Under the pieces are notes generated by a model. That model saw only the letters and a list, made by a program, of their open reading frames with translations, was not told where the DNA came from and did not search any database. A stretch of DNA of 64,000 bases, from assembly GCA_018267365.1 (NCBI GenBank), contig JAFDYQ010000007.1:62001-126000 (forward strand), in the 5' to 3' direction. This document shows, in pieces, positions 50,581 through 59,660 of the stretch (its first letter is position 1; each line of letters begins with the position of its first letter). Both the position numbers and the translations under genes were made by a program. Origin of the DNA: Bacteroidota bacterium (GTDB lineage Bacteria; Bacteroidota; Bacteroidia; Chitinophagales; LD1).

Positions 50581-51437
50581 TCGTCATAGTGGTCCTGTCT
50601 GTACTGACTATCATGGCTCACGCACAGCAGCTACCCGTTCTCGCGGCCAGGTGCCTCGTGTGCAAGACGAGCATGTACCCGCCTCTGAGCATGATGCTGG
50701 AGGACGGAGTAGACCGCCACGGCCGCTACCATCCCCCTCACAAGGCAGACTACTGGAGCAAGATCCGCAATTTCTACAAACCTAACGGAGATGAGGCCAA
50801 TGACCGCGAAGGCTTCAATGTACATGAGCTGGGCCGCAAGCAGATATATTTTGGTATAGCGCTGGGCGTCAATGTGGCTAACTATCGTATCGTGCATAAA
50901 CCATTTAATGGCATAAATGATACAATAAGGAGCATGCACCCCACCATCGGTCCGGGTTTCAATCTCGGTATCATAGCCAACTGGCAGTTTCACCGTTACT
51001 TTGACCTGAGGCTCATTCCCACGTTGTCCTTCTCTGATAAATCTATCGTATACAATACTGTGGTGCGCAAAGAGCCGGTGGTCAAGCAGACCATCAGCTC
51101 CATCTATCTCGACTTCCCGCTGCAGATCCGCTTCAAGAGCGACCCGATACGCAATACGCGTATATACGTGATAGGCGGCGCCCGCTACGACTATGACCTG
51201 GCATCCAACTCCAGTACGCGATCCAATACACTGCTCAAAGTAAAGAAGAATGACGTGGCGGTGGAGTATGGCGTAGGCGTGATGATCTATTTCCCGTACT
51301 TTATCATGAGTCCTGAGTTTAAGGTCAGCCAGGGAGTTGTGAATGTAAACTCCCCTACACATGGCTTTATCTATAGTCGCGTCATAGAGAAACTCTACTC
51401 CCGTACCTATACTTTTACGCTCAATCTGGAAGGGTAA
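50568..51437 (+). CDS. porT: PorT-family outer-membrane beta-barrel protein
   Basis: The product has 289 residues. A signal peptide (about 1-20, ending MAHAQ) precedes a mature protein of amphipathic strands with GIALGVNVANY, FNLGIIANWQFHRYFDLR and a C-terminal YTFTLNLEG, the pattern of an eight-stranded porin-like barrel. PorT proteins belong to the type IX secretion system and gliding machinery of Bacteroidota. The ubiE neighbour supports the call. The start at 50568 (MRKVIVIVV) is preferred because the signal peptide begins there. Confidence 0.85.
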   Translation: MRKVIVIVVLSVLTIMAHAQQLPVLAARCLVCKTSMYPPLSMMLEDGVDRHGRYHPPHKADYWSKIRNFYKPNGDEANDREGFNVHELGRKQIYFGIALGVNVANYRIVHKPFNGINDTIRSMHPTIGPGFNLGIIANWQFHRYFDLRLIPTLSFSDKSIVYNTVVRKEPVVKQTISSIYLDFPLQIRFKSDPIRNTRIYVIGGARYDYDLASNSSTRSNTLLKVKKNDVAVEYGVGVMIYFPYFIMSPEFKVSQGVVNVNSPTHGFIYSRVIEKLYSRTYTFTLNLEG

Positions 51438-51441
51438 TCTA

Positions 51442-53676
51442 CTACTTCAGCGCCTCCTGCAGCAGGCGGAAGCCTTCAGCATTATTAGGCCGCTGCAGGG
51501 CATAGACGATGTTGTCTTTCTCACGCTCTGTGAGGTGAAAGCTAAGGGCTGCTTTCTGGCTCTGCTCATCTGCCGTGTACTCAAAGGCAATCATCTGTAC
51601 CTTGCCCATCAGTGACTCATTGGCATAGCCCAGCTTCTGGTCTACTACAAAGTCTTCATTACTCATCTGATTGCTAAAGATCGTACCGAGCGGATTGGTG
51701 ATCATGGTAAAGAGGTCCTTTTTGTCCTGGCTCAGGTCGTCATACTCGTGGCGCGCACCGTCGCGTATCTGTATGATCACCACGCCGTCTGTATTTTCAT
51801 TGATCCAGTCTTTGAAGGCCCCCAATACGCGAAACGTCGGCTCGTGGCCCACATTGTCCAGCGCACCTCCATCTAGTATGTATACTTCGGGCTCCGTAGG
51901 CATCACAGAGTTGGGTAGTATGAGGGGAAAGGTAGCATTCATCCGCAGGGCGCTGAGCATAGTCAGATTCTCGCCGTGCTGCTGCCGGAAAAACGGCAGA
52001 AAGTCTATCGCATCCACGTCCATATTGCGGTTAGTGGTATACTTGCCCACCGGTCGCATCATAAAGCTGAGTGGCTGCGAGCAGATGAAAAACCTCCTGG
52101 CATCATTAGTGATCTCTGTATGCATCACCATCAGTGGTATATGCGCCATATACTCATCCTGATAGTAGTCTTTGATCCGCTTATCCAGGATATGGTCCGT
52201 ATTGGCAGAAAATTTGCGCTCCATCATGTACCCGCGATCTTTAAAGTAGATCACACTATCCATATCAAATCGGTGAAACGGCAGCAGAAGGTCATTGCTC
52301 ATCAGGGCTACCATGATAGGATTGAGCATATCCTTGGTGATATTATGGTAGTATTTCCGGTCCCAGATATTGACCGCCTCGCCTTTGCGCTTGTGCAGGT
52401 ATAGCTCCCGCATATAGGCTGCGCCAAACATACCCCCTGAGGCTCCCGATATCATAAAGGTCTTATCAAAGAGCCGGCCTTTTAGCAGGCTGTCTGCGTG
52501 CTGCATCACCACCATGGCAAATCCCGCCGCTCTCATCCCGCCACCGCTCACATTGATGAAGACCAGTTTGGGCTTTTTGCCGCCAGGCAGGAGGCGAAGG
52601 TTTTTTTTTCGCCAGTGCTCTAGTATAGTGGTGAAGTGAGCCAGGTCACTATGTATATTCTTATTGGATGCTATCTCGCGAAAATGGTCTATGTCATATT
52701 TTGCCTTGGGCTGATAGCTGATGCCATAGGCATGGCTCTGATAGCCTAGCACGTCTATTTTGTACAGTGCATTGACTGCTACAAAGAACAGGACTATGGC
52801 AGTCGTAGCCCAGCCCTCTGCCCAGTACATCAGTACGCCAAAAAGGGACATAGTGATAGACAAAAAGAGAAACACACTCGCTGCCGCAGGTATCTGAAAA
52901 AGGTTATTCTCCATAAAGAAACCGATGCCCACTATGGAGAAGAGCGTCACGATCTGCACAAAGAGGGCATTGGAGTGATGCTGGCGGTAGATCAGGCGCA
53001 CCGTCAGCGGGTGGTAGCGCTCCAGTGATGCTACCGTGCGGATGCGAAGGTTTGATGCGATATAGTGGTCGGCAAATCGCGCGCCCTGATGCTCATTGCT
53101 GGTCTCCTCAGAGGCTGGCCTCAGCCACTTGAGGCGCCAGCCACCCTTCTTGCGCTGCTCTTCTGCCTCCAGTGCATTGCGATTGGTAAAGGTGAAGTAA
53201 ACAGAGGTGAGCAGCAGTACGGTGATAAAGCCGATGGCAAACCCCACCAGGCTGAAAAAGATCTTGGCCGTCGAGTAGTTTTGGCTCTCCGTCTGGAAAC
53301 GTACGATAGCCGTAAAGTAGGAGATAAGAAAGACAATAGGGATAATAGAATTATTGAGAAAGAAGACACCCATAGGCCGCTGAAACCGCGCCATAAAGTG
53401 AAAGCGGTAGCTATGCAGCATATAGCAGTTGAGATTCCACGAGACGTAGAAGGCTCCGAAACCCACTCCCACCAGTGTAAAGGCCAGGTAGCCGGTATGA
53501 TCGAGGTACTCGGGATCATAAAACAAATAGGGCGCCCCATAGCTGATGCCGAGATTGCCGACGATGATAAAAAAAAGCAATACCCAGAAGGCCAGCAGCA
53601 GTTGGTATCGCTTCAGCGAAACGAGCAGCAGCTGAACCGGAAAAAAGTAATATATCTTCCTGAATATCTGTGGCAA
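51442..53676 (-). CDS. Membrane-anchored patatin-like phospholipase
   Basis: The product has 744 residues. The first ~330 form a membrane part with about seven helices; a patatin domain follows (about 365-690). The oxyanion stretch is NVSGGGMRAAGF, the nucleophile elbow is SGASGG (serine in G-x-S-x-G) and the catalytic Asp lies in LDGGALDNVG. Patatin-like proteins hydrolyse acyl chains from lipids. The long membrane part is unusual and suggests action at the inner membrane. It converges on porT with 4 bp between the stops. Confidence 0.88.
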   Translation of the reverse strand: MPQIFRKIYYFFPVQLLLVSLKRYQLLLAFWVLLFFIIVGNLGISYGAPYLFYDPEYLDHTGYLAFTLVGVGFGAFYVSWNLNCYMLHSYRFHFMARFQRPMGVFFLNNSIIPIVFLISYFTAIVRFQTESQNYSTAKIFFSLVGFAIGFITVLLLTSVYFTFTNRNALEAEEQRKKGGWRLKWLRPASEETSNEHQGARFADHYIASNLRIRTVASLERYHPLTVRLIYRQHHSNALFVQIVTLFSIVGIGFFMENNLFQIPAAASVFLFLSITMSLFGVLMYWAEGWATTAIVLFFVAVNALYKIDVLGYQSHAYGISYQPKAKYDIDHFREIASNKNIHSDLAHFTTILEHWRKKNLRLLPGGKKPKLVFINVSGGGMRAAGFAMVVMQHADSLLKGRLFDKTFMISGASGGMFGAAYMRELYLHKRKGEAVNIWDRKYYHNITKDMLNPIMVALMSNDLLLPFHRFDMDSVIYFKDRGYMMERKFSANTDHILDKRIKDYYQDEYMAHIPLMVMHTEITNDARRFFICSQPLSFMMRPVGKYTTNRNMDVDAIDFLPFFRQQHGENLTMLSALRMNATFPLILPNSVMPTEPEVYILDGGALDNVGHEPTFRVLGAFKDWINENTDGVVIIQIRDGARHEYDDLSQDKKDLFTMITNPLGTIFSNQMSNEDFVVDQKLGYANESLMGKVQMIAFEYTADEQSQKAALSFHLTEREKDNIVYALQRPNNAEGFRLLQEALK

Positions 53677-53773
53677 AGGAGCGCAGTATTTACTACTTCA
53701 AAGTTGTCGAAACTTCCGAGTCGGCAATAGCTTTTTGACAATAATTATGCACGTGTAAATGTGCTTTTGGCCG

Positions 53774-55255
53774 TCAATTGCCGGTCCACTCTATGGCACC
53801 TATGCTATGCCTGGGGCTGCGTACTCTGTCATAGAGATCGTCTGATATCTGGGTAGCAGGGTTGCCTTTATCATACAGTGGCGATAGGGTGCTATCAGGC
53901 CTGTAGTCATTGGAGCGCTCATCATAGAAGAGGCTATTGGTCCGGCTATTAAATATGCAGCTGTCATCCTGCGCCTGCACCAGGTGAAAGGTATCGACAT
54001 TCGTAGTTAGATTGCAGTAGCTGAAGTGCACATTGAGCAGGCTGGGCGGCATTGTCAGGTATAGCTCATTGTCCTGCGTGCCCACTACCGCAGTATTATT
54101 GATAGTCGCGGTGGTGGCATACGGGCCTAGGGGTGTCTGGCGGTCTATGTAGTACACCTGGTCCACCACAGTCAGTGTTGGGCTCTGATGATTGGTGTAG
54201 AGGTTATTTACATTCGCCATCGTACAGTTATTGAAGTTATAGTTACCACCCGCACCCAGCACGACCATATTGCCGCCGGATGAGTGCATCAGGCAGTTGC
54301 TGGCTGTGAGATTAGTACGTATAGCGGTCATCGCGCTGCTGGAGCAGTTGCGTATGATGCATTTATCCAGATTTACAGTAGGTATAGGATTGCTGCCATA
54401 GTTTCGCAGGTCAGAGGTAGTGATCTGTGCGTTGGCTATCACATCCAGTACAAATTCATCTGATATCCCAAAGGTAGACTGGTCTACTATCACGTGGTCC
54501 ATATTGATAGTCGCGCCCCGGCTGTAAGTGATGCCAAGCCACTGGCCCGGAGCGTTCTGATAGTCACGGCGTATGTATTGGAATACGATGGAGTCCGTCC
54601 AGCTGCCACCGCTGGCATTTAGCGTGCCGTCCACAGTCATCACTGCGTTTGGACCCATAAAAATTTGAGTACCCGGATCTATGATCAGATTGCCTAGTGG
54701 CTTCACAGCGAAAATCGGCAATCCTCCATTCCGGTTTACAATAATATGTGGTTTATCGCTATGCCAGTACTGTGTTTGGCCAGTTCCCACACTATCGCTA
54801 AAGTGATAGATAGCATTCTGACCCATCGCTTCCAGTACTACATTCTGAGTATTGCCGTTGGTAGTAAACTGTATCTGATCCAGAATCACAAAGGGATTAT
54901 TCTGGTCATTAGGATTCACTGTCACCTCTACAAAAACATAGAGGCTATCATGCGCAGGTATGTCTACATCCTTAAATTCTGTACCCGATACCCCATCTAC
55001 GTTGATGCGAAACTGGTTGCCTTGCAGCTGCATCAGTTTGATGTCTGAAACCATCAGTGATTTGCTCTGCGTATTGCGCACCTTAAAGTAGCGCGTAGTA
55101 GATCCCAGTGTAGTGAAGACCGTATCAAAGGTCAGCGTATCCGTAGAAAATGACAATGCACCTGTTTTTGAAAACTGCTCTTTATGGCAGCTATTCATCA
55201 GCAGGGCAGCGATCAGTATCGGAAGGATGACCACGAGGGCCTTGGCTATTTTCAC
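53774..55255 (-). CDS. Beta-helix surface lipoprotein
   Basis: The product has 493 residues from the GTG at 55255. A lipoprotein signal (LLMNSCHKE, lipidated Cys near residue 23) precedes an immunoglobulin-like region (about 40-150; TLTFDTVFTTLGSTT) and a right-handed beta-helix-like region rich in N/T/S/I turns (about 180-440). No catalytic site is visible. The longer upstream frame (to 55390) is rejected because it lies in a degenerate repeat. Probably an outer-membrane or periplasmic protein binding a polymer. Confidence 0.75.
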   Translation of the reverse strand: MKIAKALVVILPILIAALLMNSCHKEQFSKTGALSFSTDTLTFDTVFTTLGSTTRYFKVRNTQSKSLMVSDIKLMQLQGNQFRINVDGVSGTEFKDVDIPAHDSLYVFVEVTVNPNDQNNPFVILDQIQFTTNGNTQNVVLEAMGQNAIYHFSDSVGTGQTQYWHSDKPHIIVNRNGGLPIFAVKPLGNLIIDPGTQIFMGPNAVMTVDGTLNASGGSWTDSIVFQYIRRDYQNAPGQWLGITYSRGATINMDHVIVDQSTFGISDEFVLDVIANAQITTSDLRNYGSNPIPTVNLDKCIIRNCSSSAMTAIRTNLTASNCLMHSSGGNMVVLGAGGNYNFNNCTMANVNNLYTNHQSPTLTVVDQVYYIDRQTPLGPYATTATINNTAVVGTQDNELYLTMPPSLLNVHFSYCNLTTNVDTFHLVQAQDDSCIFNSRTNSLFYDERSNDYRPDSTLSPLYDKGNPATQISDDLYDRVRSPRHSIGAIEWTGN

Positions 55256-55310
55256 GCAGTGATTTTGTGCGATAAACGTAAGGAAAAAGAATTTATTACA
55301 TGAGAATACA

Positions 55311-55427
55311 GGGTCAACGGTCCACCGTCTACCGTCCACGGGACGGATATATTCACTATTCGTTGACAGTTGACTGTCGACGGGGACCATTGCTTTTAGC
55401 CGTCATCCGTCGTCAGTGGTCCGTCGT
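55311..55427. repeat. Degenerate GTC/GAC-rich repeat
   Basis: Multiple short units of the type ACCGTC, GTCCACGG and GTTGACAGTTGAC recur in direct and inverted orientation between two minus-strand genes. It is a non-coding intergenic repeat that lengthens false frames on both strands. Confidence 0.45.
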
Positions 55428-55808
55428 CTATTTCACCGCTATACAGCTGATCTCCACATTCACATCCTTGGGCAGGCGGCTCACCTGCACCGTCTCCCGT
55501 GCCGGGAAGTCATCCTTGAAATAGCTGCCATATGCCTCATTTACCTTGGCAAAGTCATTCATATCCTTCAGGAATATCGTCGTCTTGACGATATGCGTGT
55601 AGTCCATATGATAAGCCTTCAGGATGCCACCTATATTCTGCATCACGAGAGCGGTTTCACCCTCTATATTGCCTGCAAAGAGTTCGCCAGTGGAAGGGTT
55701 AATAGCGATCTGTCCGGACATGTACAGGGTGCCATTCACCATCACCGCCTGGCTATAGGGACCTATAGGAGCGGGAGCCGCTGTGGTAGGGCTGATATGT
55801 TTTTCCAT
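55428..55808 (-). CDS. ridA: RidA-family reactive intermediate deaminase
   Basis: The product has 126 residues, the normal RidA length. PAPIGPYSQAV near the N-terminus, LYMSGQIAINPSTG and the C-terminal signature VQVSRLPKDVNVEISCIAV define the YjgF/YER057c/UK114 family, including the catalytic Arg (R in VSRLP). It hydrolyses reactive enamines and imines such as 2-aminoacrylate to keto acids and ammonia. It forms trimers in the cytoplasm. Its stop is 13 bp before the HigA-like gene (in coordinates), both on the minus strand. Confidence 0.95.
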   Translation of the reverse strand: MEKHISPTTAAPAPIGPYSQAVMVNGTLYMSGQIAINPSTGELFAGNIEGETALVMQNIGGILKAYHMDYTHIVKTTIFLKDMNDFAKVNEAYGSYFKDDFPARETVQVSRLPKDVNVEISCIAVK

Positions 55809-55820
55809 GATTATATTTTT

Positions 55821-56120
55821 TTAAGCTGCGTCAGAGATATAAGTTTTGATAGATGATAGTTCCTTGTCTATGGATAGCCGTTCCTCTTCTATATCAAAGT
55901 CATCTTGCAGGCCCAGCCAGAATTTAGGAGAGTTCCCTGAGTACTTACTCAATCTGAGAGCTGTATCTGCGGTGACCCTTCTTTTTTCTTTCAATATCTG
56001 AGATATTCTGGTCTGTGGTATACCTATATCCTTTGCGAGTTTATAGGCAGATATATTGAGCGGAATCAGAAATTCCTCCAATAATACTTCTCCGGGATGT
56101 ATGTTCTTTAGCCTTTTCAT
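55821..56120 (-). CDS. HigA-family antitoxin-like HTH protein
   Basis: The product has 99 residues. An XRE helix-turn-helix (about 18-70) with HPGEVLLEEFLIPLNISAYKLAKDIGIP and RISQILKEKRRVTADTALRLSKY is the HigA signature, followed by FWLGLQDDFDIEEE. HigA proteins block HigB toxins and repress their own operon. No HigB-type frame lies next to it on either side, so it is an orphan, either a regulator in its own right or what is left of a module. It is followed by ridA 12 bp downstream. Confidence 0.88.
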   Translation of the reverse strand: MKRLKNIHPGEVLLEEFLIPLNISAYKLAKDIGIPQTRISQILKEKRRVTADTALRLSKYSGNSPKFWLGLQDDFDIEEERLSIDKELSSIKTYISDAA

Positions 56121-56198
56121 TAGATTAATACTATCGCTAAGATAAACGCCTTCTCGGACAAATGCATTGTTTCGTTACATTTGACGAAAAGTATCTGA

Positions 56199-56921
56199 AT
56201 GAAAGTACTGATCATAGGTGAGGATGACCGCTTTGCCGACCTCAAGGCCCGCCTGGCTACCAATCCTGCCCTGGAGGTAGACCGCTCTGATGGCGATAGC
56301 GAGGAGGACTACGATCTCTATGATGTGATATTCGACCTCAACTTTGACGACGATCCATCTAATATGGAGATCTATGCCCAGCTCAAAGACATACCTGTCT
56401 TTGTCAGCTCGGTCAAGCTCTCTCTCGCTGAGGCTGTCTATGCCAGTGGCGCTAAGGTGAAGTGTCAGCTCTTTGGTATCAATGCCCTGCCCACCTTCCT
56501 GGCACAGTCAAAGTGGGAGGTGAGCGCCTACCGCCGGTTTGAGATACCGGCGCTGACCGATTTGATGAGGTCGTTCAATATAGATTTCATCATGGTAGAG
56601 GACCGCGTAGGCATGGTCAAGCCGCGCGTGATCTTTATGATCATCAATGAAGCCTGCTATACGCTGCAGGAGGGCACTGCTTCTATAGAGGATATAGATA
56701 TGGCTATGAAGCTGGGTACTAATTATCCTTTGGGGCCGTTTGAGTGGTGCGACCGTATAGGTATCACCAGCGTCTTTGAGACATTGGCTGCCATGTACGA
56801 AGATACTAAAGACGAGCGCTACAAGATCTGCCCGCTACTCAAGACCAAGTACCTCAAAGGAGAGACCTTCTATCGCGCGCCGAAAAAAGAAGCAAAGAAA
56901 AAAGGAGAACTCGATTTCTGA
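56199..56921 (+). CDS. 3-hydroxyacyl-CoA dehydrogenase C-domain protein, degenerate N-domain
   Basis: The product has 240 residues. The C-terminal half (about 130-220) fits the 3-hydroxyacyl-CoA dehydrogenase C-terminal domain: GMVKPRVIFMIINEACYTL, EGTASIEDIDMAMKLGTNYP and GPFEWCDRIG. The N-terminal half lacks the GxGxxG dinucleotide motif and is acidic (DSEEDYDLYDVIFDLNFDDD), so it is unlikely to bind NAD in the usual way and may not be an active dehydrogenase. The stop overlaps the next start by 1 bp. Confidence 0.8.
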   Translation: MKVLIIGEDDRFADLKARLATNPALEVDRSDGDSEEDYDLYDVIFDLNFDDDPSNMEIYAQLKDIPVFVSSVKLSLAEAVYASGAKVKCQLFGINALPTFLAQSKWEVSAYRRFEIPALTDLMRSFNIDFIMVEDRVGMVKPRVIFMIINEACYTLQEGTASIEDIDMAMKLGTNYPLGPFEWCDRIGITSVFETLAAMYEDTKDERYKICPLLKTKYLKGETFYRAPKKEAKKKGELDF

Positions 56922-57835
56922 TGATCACGCCCAGGATACGCGTACTCAAGCGCACACAGATCAACGAAGCTAAGTGGAATGAAGTGATCCGCACCGCCTC
57001 CAATAGTCTCCCCTATGCCTATACCTGGTATCTCGATGCGCTCTGCCCCAGGTGGATGGCGCTGGTGGTAGGGGAATATGAAGCACTGATGCCGCTGCCT
57101 ATAGGCCGCAAGTGGGGCATGCTCTATGTGTACCAGCCCCTCTTCTGCCAGCAGCTCGGTGTTTTCTACAAAAGGCGCAGCGATGTGATCCTTGAGGCAG
57201 TGGTCAAAGAAGCATTGAGGAAATTCTTTTTTGTAAATCTGAATATGAACTATGATAATCAGCTGACCTCCCTGCCTGCGCGCACGCAGAGTAGGAAGAA
57301 AAATCTCGTCCTGTCTCTTGGCGCGAAGCACAGTACCATACAGAAGAACTATTCAGAAAATACTACCCGGAATATCAGGAAGGCGCAGAAGGCGGGATTG
57401 GTTTTTCATCAAGAGGCAATGAGCGGCTTCGAAAGCTTTACAGACTTTTATATCAGATATACGGCGCGAAGGGACAAAAACTTTAAGGCCCGGCACGGCG
57501 ATTTTCTGCATCGTCTCACTCAGCAGTTCAATATTCATGACTGCGGCAGGCTTTTTTCTGTCCGAAATCCGGAAGGTAATATATGTGCCGGCGCCATAGT
57601 GATAGAGCATGACAATCGTATCATTCACCTGCTGCCCGCGGCTGATGACTACGCGCGTCAGAATGGGGGTATGCACTACCTGGTAGACCAGATACTGGCA
57701 CACTATGCAGCCACCGATAAAATATATGATTTTGAGGGGTCATCTGTAGAGTCGATCGCCCGCTTTTACGAGGGTTTTGGTGCCGAAAACCAACCTTTCT
57801 ACATGCTGAGCAAATCGCTCTTCAGGAGTAAATAA
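56921..57835 (+). CDS. FemAB/GNAT-like acyltransferase
   Basis: The product has 304 residues. The overall layout, with WYLDALCPRWMALVVGEYEALMPLPIGRK in the first domain and YSENTTRNIRKAQKAGLVF followed by HDNRIIHLLPAADDYARQNGGMHYLVDQI and KIYDFEGSSVESIARFYEGFGAE in the second, is that of FemAB/BioF2-like double-GNAT proteins. Such proteins add amino acids or acyl groups to cell-envelope or peptide acceptors. The substrate is unknown. It is coupled to the preceding gene. Confidence 0.75.
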   Translation: MITPRIRVLKRTQINEAKWNEVIRTASNSLPYAYTWYLDALCPRWMALVVGEYEALMPLPIGRKWGMLYVYQPLFCQQLGVFYKRRSDVILEAVVKEALRKFFFVNLNMNYDNQLTSLPARTQSRKKNLVLSLGAKHSTIQKNYSENTTRNIRKAQKAGLVFHQEAMSGFESFTDFYIRYTARRDKNFKARHGDFLHRLTQQFNIHDCGRLFSVRNPEGNICAGAIVIEHDNRIIHLLPAADDYARQNGGMHYLVDQILAHYAATDKIYDFEGSSVESIARFYEGFGAENQPFYMLSKSLFRSK

Positions 57836-57863
57836 TACAACACTGATACGTAGCTATCGATGT

Positions 57864-57896
57864 CACGCTCCTTTGGAGAGAGGCTAGAGAGGCGGC
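57864..57896. repeat. Partial copy of the CTCC-TTTGGAGAG intergenic repeat
   Basis: The CTCCTTTGGAGAG palindrome and the following GGCTAGAGAGGCGG resemble the repeats at 60724-60780 and 62811-62865. It sits in the 62-bp gap between two convergent genes and may serve as a terminator. Confidence 0.4.
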
Positions 57897-57897
57897 A

Positions 57898-59151
57898 TTA
57901 TGCCGGCCAGCCTGCCTCCTCTGTATGCCTGGATACTGAGATGACAAACCACACCATAAATACCGCAAAGGCGGCAGCAGAGACGATCTCTACTATGGTC
58001 AGCCAGTGGTTGTACCAGTAGTAGTAGTAGCTATTCAGTGCAGCCAGTACCAGCATCAGACGGATCACCTCCGCCCATACGGTCCACTTTTTCCGCTCAA
58101 AGATACCTCCGATGATCATAATGGATACAGTCAGGATAGCTGCAAAGAACCATTTATAAAAAGTAGTGATAGAGGCAAAGTGATCCAGATACACGATAGC
58201 ACCTCCCAGGGCTATGATAAACTGCACGGTACCGTATATTCTGAAGAGAGCTGTAGTATCTGCATCATACTTGGTATAGGTAGCCTTGTCCACTTCTTTT
58301 ACAGATTGGAAGCCACCCAGGTAGTCAGGCAGCCAGCCCGGGCGTGCAGTGATCATGCGTAGTTTGTCGGCCCATTTCATCTGTTTCATTTTCTCACCCA
58401 TCTCTACATAATAGTGCAGGTTGGCCCATACAGGGTTCCAGCTTTTAAACTGAGTAGTGATGCCATAGGTGATCTCCTCTGCGTCATCCTCCACGCGGAA
58501 GGTACCAAACAGCCTGTCCCAGATGATAAAGACACCTGCATGGTTCTTGTCTATGTATTTAGGATTGACGGCATGGTGTACTCTATGGTGCGAAGGGGTA
58601 TTGAAGATATACTCTATCAGCGGGTGCATCTTGCCTATGGCGCGGGTGTGTATCCAGAATTGGTACAGCGTATCTACGCCCGCAGCTATGCCAAATGTGA
58701 GCGGGTCAAATCCCAGTAGCGGCAGTGGCAGGAAGATGAAAAACGCGATCAGGTTGTGTATCCATGACTGACGGAGCGCTACAGACAGGTTATACTCTTC
58801 GCTCTGGTGGTGCGCCACGTGTGCGCCCCAGAAGAAGTTGATCTCATGGCTGAGCCTGTGTGCCCAGTAGAAGAGGAAATCAAACAATACCAGGCACAGC
58901 GCGAATGCCCACCAGGTCCTTGGCAGATGAATGAGGGCAAAATGATTGTGCAGGTAAACGTAAATCCCAAAGATCAGCCCCTTGCTCAGCGCTCCCGATA
59001 TCTGGCTGCCTATACCTAGTGCAAAATTTGATATGGTATCATTCAGGCGGTAGTAGTTCTTCTTCTTGCGATACCCATACCATGCCTCTAGCAAAACGAG
59101 GATGATAAAGGCAGGGATAGCATAAAATATCGGACTTTTCATGTTGTACAC
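57898..59151 (-). CDS. Sterol desaturase / fatty acid hydroxylase family protein
   Basis: The product has 417 residues. Several membrane helices frame the di-iron His boxes HRLSHE (about 94), HVAHH (about 108) and HRVHHAV (about 190), the pattern of the fatty acid hydroxylase superfamily. These enzymes use O2 and a di-iron centre to hydroxylate or desaturate lipids. The substrate is unknown; a C-terminal domain with four more helices (about 305-410) may hold it in the membrane. It converges on the FemAB-like gene. Confidence 0.9.
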   Translation of the reverse strand: MYNMKSPIFYAIPAFIILVLLEAWYGYRKKKNYYRLNDTISNFALGIGSQISGALSKGLIFGIYVYLHNHFALIHLPRTWWAFALCLVLFDFLFYWAHRLSHEINFFWGAHVAHHQSEEYNLSVALRQSWIHNLIAFFIFLPLPLLGFDPLTFGIAAGVDTLYQFWIHTRAIGKMHPLIEYIFNTPSHHRVHHAVNPKYIDKNHAGVFIIWDRLFGTFRVEDDAEEITYGITTQFKSWNPVWANLHYYVEMGEKMKQMKWADKLRMITARPGWLPDYLGGFQSVKEVDKATYTKYDADTTALFRIYGTVQFIIALGGAIVYLDHFASITTFYKWFFAAILTVSIMIIGGIFERKKWTVWAEVIRLMLVLAALNSYYYYWYNHWLTIVEIVSAAAFAVFMVWFVISVSRHTEEAGWPA

Positions 59152-59279
59152 TGTTTTGGGACAGTAAATTTAGCGTATCTATATGAGTCGGTAAGGGGTG
59201 AAAATCCATCGGCAGGCAAAGAATTCAGTTAAATAATATCTCTGTTCGGTCAAAGGCGGGAAATATTGCACTTTTGGGT

Positions 59280-59483
59280 ATGCAGCACTACTTAAAGACC
59301 CTGTTTCTCATCATCTCCATCCTGTTTATACTCACAGGGACATTCTTCCTGTTCACAGTACTGTTCTCTATCGTGCGTCCCGATATCCTTACATACGATA
59401 CGTCTGGCCGTATCATCTCTGTATTCGTAGCCATAGTGTGCTTCTCATTTGCCTATACGCTCTTTGGCCTGAGCAGAAAGTAA
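59280..59483 (+). CDS. Small two-helix membrane protein
   Basis: A 67-residue protein with helices at about 4-29 and 45-62 and a short hydrophilic loop between them. Family not recognised. The ATG at 59280 is preferred over the TTG two codons earlier. The strong terminator hairpin right after the stop supports a real gene. Confidence 0.6.
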   Translation: MQHYLKTLFLIISILFILTGTFFLFTVLFSIVRPDILTYDTSGRIISVFVAIVCFSFAYTLFGLSRK

Positions 59484-59494
59484 GACCCGCATAA

Positions 59495-59532
59495 ACAAGA
59501 AAGCCTGACATCAGTCAGGGCTTCATTCTTGT
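59495..59532 (+). terminator. Terminator after the small membrane protein gene
   Basis: ACAAGAAAGCCTGA pairs with TCAGGGCTTCATTCTTGT (small internal bulges), with a CATCAG loop, followed by CTTT. Confidence 0.65.
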
Positions 59533-59566
59533 CTTTACGATTATCCCAAAACTTAAATACAATTAG

Positions 59567-59637
59567 AACCGCGAAGGTCGCCAACTACGCAAAGCTTTTT
59601 TAAATAAATTTTCGCGTTCTCCGCGTTCTTGGCGGTT
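59567..59637. repeat. AACCGC inverted repeat of the CGCAAAG type
   Basis: Begins AACCGCGAAGGTCGCC and ends GCGTTCTTGGCGGTT, the two ends being largely complementary, with CGCAAAGC and CGCGTTCTCCGCG units inside. I recall similar CGCAAAG-type repeats between genes in many genomes; their role is unknown. Confidence 0.5.
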
Positions 59638-59660
59638 GATCATTCATGTGGTGCGAATGC

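Noticed and set aside
53065-53730. Plus-strand open frame of 221 residues inside the patatin gene
   Set aside because: It lies fully on the opposite strand of a well-supported gene and is very rich in Lys/Gln/Arg, typical of a shadow frame.
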